Source of the DNA: DASPWV01 sp046727855
GTDB lineage: Bacteria; Acidobacteriota; Vicinamibacteria; Vicinamibacterales; UBA2999
Direction of reading: 5' to 3'
NCBI GenBank assembly: GCA_046727855.1
Contig: JBKPDL010000075.1
Coordinates: 1-19,905 of the forward strand
Length of the DNA: 19,905 nt
Part shown: positions 15,171 to 19,905 of the stretch, one piece after another
Numbering within the stretch: the stretch's first letter is position 1
How the letters are laid out: each line of letters opens with the position of its first letter
Position numbers and translations under genes: made by a program
The notes under the pieces: model-generated
Databases searched by the model: none
What the model saw: the letters and a program-made list of their open reading frames with translations, nothing else
Told to the model about the DNA's origin: nothing

Positions 15171-15967
15171 GCGCCCTTCCTGCGCGTTGTCCGGCCTGCA
15201 ACAATCGGGATCAATCGTTTTGGCTGGCGCCCGTCCGCGATCACGACGTCATGAACACCGCCTTTGGCGGCCTTGCGACAGGCGCGCAGCTTGGCAATCA
15301 TTCCGGCCGTTGCTTTGCCTGTGCTCACCAGCTTGTCGATGCCGTCGCCATCGAGCGTCGTGATCGTCCGGCCCTTTGCTCCGAGCACGCCGGGCACCGC
15401 GCCCGCAACGACAAGACGTTTGGCGCGGATCCGGGCGGCAAGGTTGCCGGCGAGCGTGTCTGCGTTGACGTTGAAGAGTTGCCCCTCCTTCGATGCACCA
15501 ATGCACGCAACGATTGGCACGAAGCCTTTCGCGCACAGAGCCTTGATCAATTTCGGCGACCGGCTGGGGAGGGGCTCGCCGACGAGACCCAGGTCGACGG
15601 TTTCGCCGTTGGTGGCCTGGTGCGGCTTCGCTGGCTTGACTGGCACGACGCCCGCATCCGCGCCGGTCAGTCCGACAGCCGGTGCACCCGCGGCATTGAT
15701 CGCAGCAACGAACCGCGTATTGATTGAGCCGGCAAGAACTGACACAACAACTTGCAGTGTCGCGTCGTCGGTGATGCGCAAACCATCCACTTGATGCTTG
15801 GGAATTGACGCTTGCGAAAGCGCAGCATCAATCTCCTTGCCGCCGCCGTGCACGACTACGAGCGGGCCTTTGCCTGCCATTCGCGCCACGGCACGCGCAA
15901 CTTCTTTCATGCGCTTCGGGTCTTCCAGCAGTTCGCCGCCGAGCTTCAAGACAACCGGTTTGGTCAC
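15149..15967 (-). CDS. argB: Acetylglutamate kinase
   Basis: A 272-residue amino-acid kinase that phosphorylates N-acetylglutamate. Visible: Lys8 and the glycines of LKLGGELLEDP (7-17), VVHGGGKEID (39-47), the substrate Arg64 in DGLRITDD, FNVNADTLAGNLAA (165-178) with Asp170, and Lys in AGMIAKL. The protein begins directly at the catalytic core and lacks the N-terminal helix that arginine-inhibited hexameric kinases carry, so it may not be arginine-sensitive. The family TDVPGVL loop reads AGAVPGVL, with Ala190 in place of the usual Asp; this may be a lineage variant. It starts with GTG overlapping the argC stop by 4 nt (GTGA). Confidence 0.94.
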   Translation of the reverse strand: MTKPVVLKLGGELLEDPKRMKEVARAVARMAGKGPLVVVHGGGKEIDAALSQASIPKHQVDGLRITDDATLQVVVSVLAGSINTRFVAAINAAGAPAVGLTGADAGVVPVKPAKPHQATNGETVDLGLVGEPLPSRSPKLIKALCAKGFVPIVACIGASKEGQLFNVNADTLAGNLAARIRAKRLVVAGAVPGVLGAKGRTITTLDGDGIDKLVSTGKATAGMIAKLRACRKAAKGGVHDVVIADGRQPKRLIPIVAGRTTRRKGAWTRIEK

Positions 15968-16968
15968 AGCAGTCCTGTCTTCTCGTCGAAGCCTGTCATG
16001 ACGTTGAAGTTCTGCACCGCCGATCCCGCCGCACCCTTGAGCAAGTTGTCGATCACGGAGACGACGAGAAGCCGGCCGCTATCCTGATCCACTTTCCACC
16101 CGATATCGCAGAAGTTCGTCCAGGCTACGTGCTTGATCTCCGGCAAGGCTGTGCCGGTAAGCCGGACAAATGGCGCCGTCGCGTACGCGCGTTCGAACGC
16201 TTCGGCAACCTGCGCTCCACTCGTCCCGGCAGCGACGCGCAGGTAAATCGACGACAGAATGCCGCGGTCAAGGGGGACGAGGTGCGGCACAAACGTGACA
16301 CGTCGATCGAGAGCCTGCTCCATTTCCGGCGTGTGCCGATGGCCGAACGCGCCATAAGCGGCAACACTGCCGTGGTTCTCCGAAAAGTGCGTGCGCTCTG
16401 ACGGCGCCTTACCTGCGCCGGAAAGGCCGGATTTGGCATCGATGACGACATCGCCTGAATCGACCAGCAACCCGGCGCGAGCGAGCGGAAGGATCGCTAG
16501 TAGAGACGCCATTGGATAACAACCTGGGTTCGCGACCAAACGCGCTCTGCAGACAGCAAGACGCTCGAACTCGGTCAAGCCATAGGCGACGCCGTCCGGC
16601 ATGTCACCACTCGCCGGATACCATTTCGCACGCGCCGCGCTATCGCGAATGCGGAACGCGCCCGAAAGGTCAATCACACGCAGACCCGCGTCGAGCAGAG
16701 GTCGAGCGGTCTCAGCAGATGCCCCCTCGGGCAAAGCGAGAAAAGCCACATCCGCCGAGGTCTTTACTGCGTCGAGGTCGAGTGGGCGCACGTCGCCGTC
16801 CCAGATTTTGGCGAGCGCAGGCAGGTGCCGCGGGACGCTCGTCGCCTGTGACGCCGTTGCGAGCGTCAACTCCACGCCCGGATGACGCGCGAGCAGACGA
16901 ACGAGCTCCTGCCCGGCAAAACCGGTCGCACCAACAACAGCCGCTCGGACGGGAGTACGCATGGGCAT
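15964..16968 (-). CDS. argC: N-acetyl-gamma-glutamyl-phosphate reductase
   Basis: A 334-residue NADPH-dependent reductase, first gene of the operon. Motifs: the Rossmann start VVGATGFAGQELVRLL (11-26), catalytic Cys150 in VANPGCYPMAS, DAKSGLSGAGK (177-187), HRHTPEMEQ with the likely base His212, and FVPHLVPLDRGILSS. The frame is open to 17037, but the first 23 codons contain the promoter, so the start is placed at the ATG at 16968. The ATG at 16962, two codons on, is nearly as good. No Shine-Dalgarno is visible; the predicted leader is only about 15 nt. The start codon sits inside an ARG-box-like palindrome shared in sequence with the divergent argR start, so ArgR repression is expected. Confidence 0.94.
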   Translation of the reverse strand: MPMRTPVRAAVVGATGFAGQELVRLLARHPGVELTLATASQATSVPRHLPALAKIWDGDVRPLDLDAVKTSADVAFLALPEGASAETARPLLDAGLRVIDLSGAFRIRDSAARAKWYPASGDMPDGVAYGLTEFERLAVCRARLVANPGCYPMASLLAILPLARAGLLVDSGDVVIDAKSGLSGAGKAPSERTHFSENHGSVAAYGAFGHRHTPEMEQALDRRVTFVPHLVPLDRGILSSIYLRVAAGTSGAQVAEAFERAYATAPFVRLTGTALPEIKHVAWTNFCDIGWKVDQDSGRLLVVSVIDNLLKGAAGSAVQNFNVMTGFDEKTGLL

Positions 16969-16999
16969 AGGTATGCGTGCAAAGGAATAACTATACATC
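16962..16999 (-). promoter_or_regulatory. Tandem ARG-box-like operators at argC
   Basis: On the minus strand, box 1 (16982-16999) reads TGTAT-AGTT-ATTCC at its core, 8 of 10 positions matching the E. coli ARG core TGAAT-N4-ATTCA, and covers the -10. Box 2 (16962-16979) contains GCATA-CC-TATGC, a perfect palindrome over the argC ATG. Centres are 20 bp apart, close to the spacing of paired ARG boxes. Confidence 0.6.
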
Positions 17000-17018
17000 C
17001 GCATACAACGCAGGTCAA
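16990..17018 (-). promoter_or_regulatory. argC operon promoter
   Basis: On the minus strand TTGACC (17018-17013) and TATAGT (16995-16990) are separated by 17 nt, a near-consensus sigma-70 promoter. Transcription would start near 16983. Confidence 0.7.
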
Positions 17019-17030
17019 CGCAATTCGGCC

Positions 17031-17058
17031 GTGACATTTCGACCCGCGTCTGTATAAT
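17031..17058 (+). promoter_or_regulatory. argR operon promoter
   Basis: GTGACA (17031-17036) and TATAAT (17053-17058) are 16 nt apart. Initiation near 17065 gives a leader of about 14 nt with no Shine-Dalgarno. It lies back to back with the argC promoter without overlap. Confidence 0.7.
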
Positions 17059-17085
17059 GATTCGTTGAACGCATAATTATGAAAA
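17049..17085 (+). promoter_or_regulatory. Tandem ARG-box-like operators at argR
   Basis: Box 1 (17049-17066) has TGTAT-AATG-ATTCG, 8 of 10 positions matching TGAAT-N4-ATTCA, over the -10. Box 2 (17068-17085) contains the palindrome CATAATTATG over the argR ATG. Centres are 19 bp apart. The stretch mirrors the argC operator region, with about 25 of 31 aligned bases identical, so autoregulation by ArgR is likely. Confidence 0.6.
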
Positions 17086-17534
17086 ATCGTCGGTTGACGG
17101 CGATACGGGATGTGGTCGAGCGCGAAGCCGTCCACAGCCAAGAAGAATTGCGCCAGCGCCTGGTCGCGCGCGGATTCGACGTGACGCAAGCGACGCTGTC
17201 CCGCGACATCAAAGAGCTTGGGCTCGTGAAGCGCGCCTCCGATGGCGCATACCACACCTCGGACGGGGAAGTCTCAACACCGGCCGCGGCGCTGGTGACG
17301 CTGTCACGTGCGCTCGGAGAGTTTCTGCAGAGCGTGGATTGCTCGCAGCAGTTGCTGGTTGTAAGAACGGGACCCGGACAGGCGCAATTGCTCGGACTCG
17401 CCGTCGATCGCGCGCGGCTGCCCGATGTGTTGGGCACGATTGCCGGCGACGACACGATATTGGTGATTTGTCGGGACGCACGAACTGCGCAAGTGACGCG
17501 CAAGACCATCGAGGAGCTGGCAGCAGAAAGTTGA
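17079..17534 (+). CDS. argR: Arginine repressor ArgR
   Basis: A 151-residue transcription factor of normal ArgR length. The N-terminal winged helix-turn-helix covers about 1-65, with the recognition segment TQATLSRDIKELGLVK (36-51). The C-terminal hexamerisation and arginine-binding domain covers 70-150, with GTIAGDDTILVI (119-130) carrying the Asp124-Asp125 pair that binds arginine in the family. In well-studied relatives arginine-loaded hexamers repress biosynthesis. It heads the operon with the ArgG-like gene and argH and is divergent from argC. The start at 17079 matches the family N-terminus. The ATG lies within its own operator-like palindrome, and no Shine-Dalgarno is visible. Confidence 0.95.
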   Translation: MKNRRLTAIRDVVEREAVHSQEELRQRLVARGFDVTQATLSRDIKELGLVKRASDGAYHTSDGEVSTPAAALVTLSRALGEFLQSVDCSQQLLVVRTGPGQAQLLGLAVDRARLPDVLGTIAGDDTILVICRDARTAQVTRKTIEELAAES

Positions 17535-18172
17535 AAAAGATCATTACAGCGTGTCTGGGAAGCGCGGACGAACTCGCGCACATCAAGAGCCTCTCGGCCT
17601 CTGGCGCGATAGACGTGATCGCCGTCGCGCTCGATCTCGCCAACGGTCACAATTTGCGAGCACTGCACGACGATGCCATCGCCGCAGGTGCCGCGCGTTG
17701 CCATGTCCTCGATGTGAACGAGGATTTCGCCCGCGAGTGCGTGTTGCCTTCGATCCAGGGTGAAGCTACGGTCGATCAGTTAGCTATTCGCTTTGTCGCG
17801 AATACGCTTGCCAAGATCGCTGACCTCGAAGGGGGTGCGGACGTGAGCTTCAACCCGAAAACAACCCTGTTGATGGGTGCGGCTCGAAGCACGCGGCGCG
17901 TCCCGCCCGATCGGTCGGCGCGTATCGAGATTGCCTTTGAAAACGGCGTGCCGCTGTCGTTGAACGGCGTGACGATGACCCTCGCTGAGATGATCGAGTG
18001 CCTCTCGACGATCGCCGCCGCCCAGGGCATCGGCGACGCGCGCGCCGCCGTACACGCCCTTCAGGTTGCACGCCGCGAAGTCGCCGCGCAGGACGCCGCG
18101 ACCGGCTCCGCCTGGCTCGAGATGGCCGACGGCCGCATGCGAACGTTACAGCTCGAGTGCGCAACGACATGA
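17531..18172 (+). CDS. Shortened argininosuccinate synthase-like protein lacking the ATP loop
   Basis: A 213-residue protein in the position of argG between argR and argH. The TTG start overlaps the argR stop (TTGA), and the stop overlaps the argH ATG (ATGA). From this TTG the protein opens KKIITACLGSADEL, which lines up with the ArgG opening KKVVLAYSGGLDTS. VIAVALDLANGHNLRAL (29-45) and GAARCHVLDVNEDFARECVLP (53-73) continue the ArgG-like order. Residues 128-168 (RIEIAFENGVPLSLNG, then LAEMIECLSTIAAAQGIG) match the segment usually near residues 230-280 of ArgG. The SGGLDTS pyrophosphate loop is replaced by LGSADEL, and about 100 central residues plus most of the C-terminal part are gone, against a normal length near 400. 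Argininosuccinate synthase activity is therefore unlikely. A regulatory, scaffold or assembly role, or in-frame decay, are open possibilities. Confidence 0.8.
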   Translation: MKKIITACLGSADELAHIKSLSASGAIDVIAVALDLANGHNLRALHDDAIAAGAARCHVLDVNEDFARECVLPSIQGEATVDQLAIRFVANTLAKIADLEGGADVSFNPKTTLLMGAARSTRRVPPDRSARIEIAFENGVPLSLNGVTMTLAEMIECLSTIAAAQGIGDARAAVHALQVARREVAAQDAATGSAWLEMADGRMRTLQLECATT

Positions 18173-19548
18173 GCCAGCATCTTTGGTCGGGACGGTTTGA
18201 CAGTGCGCCCGATCCAGCCGCGTTCGATTTCGGCGTTTCGTTTCGGTTCGACCGCCGATTGTTCGAAGACGATGTCACTGGGAGCCTCGCATGGGCGGAG
18301 GCGCTCGTTGCGGCGGGCGTACTGAATAGCGCCGATGGCGTCGCCATTCGCGATGGCTTGGCCGCGATTCTTGAACAGGGCCGGCGCGATCCGGCATGGA
18401 TCGCCGGCGATGACGAGGACGTGCACAGCTTCGTCGAGCGTCAGCTCATCGCACGAATCGGAGATGCCGGGAGACGGCTGCACACCGGCCGATCGAGAAA
18501 CGAGCAGGTTTCGCTCGATTTACGGCTGTATCTCCGGCGGCGTATCCCGTTACTGCAGAAGAGTCTCGTCGCGCTCGTCGCCGCTCTGGCCGATCAGGCG
18601 ACGCACGCTGGTAACGCGCTCATGCCCTCCTACACGCATCTGCGGCGAGCGATGCCTGTGTTGGTGGCGCACTATCTATTAAGCCATGCCGCGGCGTTTC
18701 GGCGAGATCACCAGCGCATGGCTGCTGCAGTGGAGGAAGCGGATGCAATGCCGCTTGGGTCCGGCGCAGTTGCCGGAACAGCCTACGCCGTAGACGTCGA
18801 TGCGTTGGCGACGCGCCTGGGATTCAGCCGGGTTGTCGCGAATAGCATCGACGCGTCGTCGGATCGCGATTTCGTTGCGACGTTCCTGCACGCGACGGCG
18901 TTGGCGATGGTGCACCTCTCGCGCCTCGCCGAAGACCTGATCCTGTTTACCAGCGAAGAGTTCGGCTTCTTCGAACTCTCCGACCGGTCGGCGACCGGCA
19001 GCAGCATGATGCCGCAGAAAAAGAATCCAGATCCGCTCGAGCTCGTGCGTGGTAAGGCCGGTCGCGCAATCGGAAATCTCACCGGCATGCTCGCGACGAT
19101 GAAAGGCTTGCCCACCGGCTACAACAAAGATCTGCAGGAAGACAAAGAACCGGTGTTCGATGCCGAGGACACGCTACGGGTGAGTGCGAAGGCGGTCTGC
19201 GCCGTCGTGTCCGATCTGACACTCAAGCCTGAGCGCGCGCGATTGGCCGCCTCCGGGCTGCTGTTGGCGACCGATGTTGCCGATTACCTGGCGGCGCGCG
19301 GCGTTCCGTTTCGACAGGCCCACGAAATCGTTGGCGGGATGGTTCGTCAGCTGCTCGCCGCCGGCCGCGATTTCGAAAGCCTGACGCTGGACGAGTGGCG
19401 CGCGTTCAGTGACAAGTTCGGGGCGGACGTGCGGGAGTCGATTCGACCGGAGCAATCGGTGGCGGCCCGGCGGACGCCCCAGTCCACCGAGCCGGACGCG
19501 GTTCGACGAGCCCTGGCGGAAACGCGAGAATGGCTGGCGCGGGCCTGA
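18169..19548 (+). CDS. argH: Argininosuccinate lyase
   Basis: A 459-residue enzyme of the fumarase/aspartase superfamily that splits argininosuccinate into arginine and fumarate. Motifs in order: LWSGRF (5-10), DDEDVHSFVERQL (81-93), HTGRSRNEQV (105-114), SYTHLRRAMPV with catalytic His157 (family usually GYTHLQRAQP), PLGSGAVAGTAY (195-206), NSIDASSDRDFV (225-236) and the signature loop GSSMMPQKKNPD (277-288) with the catalytic Ser. The ATG at 18169 is chosen because it starts the conserved N-terminus and overlaps the upstream stop as ATGA; the frame is open a further 57 codons upstream, over the preceding gene. Its presence implies that argininosuccinate is made in this cell, so a full argG should exist elsewhere. 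Confidence 0.95.
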   Translation: MSQHLWSGRFDSAPDPAAFDFGVSFRFDRRLFEDDVTGSLAWAEALVAAGVLNSADGVAIRDGLAAILEQGRRDPAWIAGDDEDVHSFVERQLIARIGDAGRRLHTGRSRNEQVSLDLRLYLRRRIPLLQKSLVALVAALADQATHAGNALMPSYTHLRRAMPVLVAHYLLSHAAAFRRDHQRMAAAVEEADAMPLGSGAVAGTAYAVDVDALATRLGFSRVVANSIDASSDRDFVATFLHATALAMVHLSRLAEDLILFTSEEFGFFELSDRSATGSSMMPQKKNPDPLELVRGKAGRAIGNLTGMLATMKGLPTGYNKDLQEDKEPVFDAEDTLRVSAKAVCAVVSDLTLKPERARLAASGLLLATDVADYLAARGVPFRQAHEIVGGMVRQLLAAGRDFESLTLDEWRAFSDKFGADVRESIRPEQSVAARRTPQSTEPDAVRRALAETREWLARA

Positions 19549-19586
19549 CCGGAAAGCGGCGGTCCGGGTCATCGTTAAATTCAAAC

Positions 19587-19614
19587 TTGACCACTATTGC
19601 GGCTTGCGTATACT
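19587..19614 (+). promoter_or_regulatory. Candidate promoter for the gene at 19781
   Basis: TTGACC (19587-19592) and TATACT (19609-19614) are 16 nt apart. A second, weaker pair is TTGCCG (19614-19619) and TACACT (19638-19643), 18 nt apart. Either leaves a leader of about 130-160 nt before the ATG. The leader contains a small hairpin (GGCAC 19712-19716 with GTGCC 19724-19728) and the palindrome GGCGCGCGCC (19699-19708), neither a recognised riboswitch. Confidence 0.5.
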
Positions 19615-19780
19615 TGCCGCGTCCGTGGGGCATTTGCTACACTAAGGTGTCCTGCGCCTTAACGGTTTCAACCGAAATTCGAGGATCTTGGTGCGCTAGG
19701 CGCGCGCCGCTGGCACTGAGACGGTGCCTGACTGATTACCCCTCCTCACTGTGATCTGATTCGGCTTTTCGGGGGAGTGC

Positions 19781-19905
19781 ATGCAGCAACGCCGGTATCG
19801 GCCCGGCGACGTGCTGGACGATTACTGTCCGCGCGAGCGCCGCGTTACTGATCACGCCATCGTGGCGATGATCGACGACAACATCAAACAAACCCGCTGC
19901 GTCGT
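19781..19905 (+). CDS. Small Cys-containing hypothetical protein, N-terminal fragment
   Basis: The ATG at 19781 has a strong GGGGGAG ribosome-binding site about 4 nt upstream. Forty-one codons are visible before the window ends. The protein opens MQQRRYRPGDVLDDYCPRER and continues through VTDHAIVAMIDDNIKQTRCVV. Cys16 and Cys40 could be part of a zinc ribbon if further cysteines follow, which cannot be seen. There is no signal peptide or membrane helix in this part, and the opening is rich in charged residues. The family is not recognised with confidence. It lies 232 nt after argH with its own promoter, so it is not part of the arginine operon. Confidence 0.65.
   Translation, partial: MQQRRYRPGDVLDDYCPRERRVTDHAIVAMIDDNIKQTRCV

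Noticed and set aside
16969..17037. 23-codon N-terminal extension of ArgC
   Set aside because: It would include the argC promoter and operators and has no counterpart in the family, whose Rossmann motif begins about 10 residues after the chosen start.
17339..17530. 64-codon upstream extension of the ArgG-like frame
   Set aside because: It lies entirely over argR in another frame, and ArgG similarity begins exactly at the TTG at 17531.
19546..19571. Possible terminator after argH (TGACC with GGTCA, bulged)
   Set aside because: Short, bulged stem overlapping the stop codon with no real T-tract; too weak to list.
1..19905. CRISPR arrays, tRNA or rRNA genes, transposases, prophage genes
   Set aside because: No repeat-spacer pattern, cloverleaf, rRNA signature or mobile-element protein was found on reading both strands.

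Overview
The window reads as a chromosomal segment of a high-GC, Gram-negative-type bacterium. Evidence for an outer membrane is a TonB-dependent receptor with a signal peptide and a C-terminal Phe. The mixture of a DUF5916/CBM9-like protein, a large secreted M14 peptidase, DUF2339 and a compact arginine cluster suggests an Acidobacteriota member, perhaps class Vicinamibacteria. That placement is inference from gene content, not from a marker gene. No rRNA, tRNA, CRISPR array, insertion sequence or phage gene was seen.

Layout. Positions 1-5183 hold unrelated genes: the N-terminus of an exported DUF5916/CBM9-like protein (minus), a DUF4112 membrane protein (plus), a 934-residue secreted M14 metallopeptidase (minus) and, divergent from it, a solitary DGQHR-domain protein (plus). 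A strong hairpin terminator at 5240-5269 lies between the DGQHR gene and pxpA, which converge on it. Positions 5442-8850 are a divergent pair, pxpA (minus) and a TonB-dependent siderophore-type receptor (plus). Their shared 265-bp control region carries three copies of a 15-bp palindrome with the 7-1-7 geometry of Fur boxes, so iron or metal control of both genes is likely. A DUF2339 multi-pass membrane protein (minus) follows.

Positions 11170-19548 are an arginine biosynthesis locus built as two divergent operons. The minus-strand operon is argC-argB-argD-argA(short GNAT form)-argJ-argF, with overlaps or gaps of at most 8 nt. It takes glutamate to citrulline by the acetyl-recycling (ArgJ) route. 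The plus-strand operon is argR, a shortened ArgG-like gene, then argH, joined by 4-nt overlaps. The two promoters lie back to back. Each carries a matching pair of ARG-box-like palindromes, one over the -10 and one over the start codon, so ArgR probably represses both sides and itself.

The most unusual element is the gene at 17531-18172. It sits where argG belongs and resembles argininosuccinate synthase at its start and in a central segment. It is only 213 residues instead of about 400, lacks the ATP-binding SGGLDTS loop, and starts at a TTG. It remains a clean open frame translationally coupled on both sides, which suggests a retained non-catalytic or repurposed protein. The window ends in the first 41 codons of a small Cys-containing protein behind a good promoter and a leader of about 160 nt.
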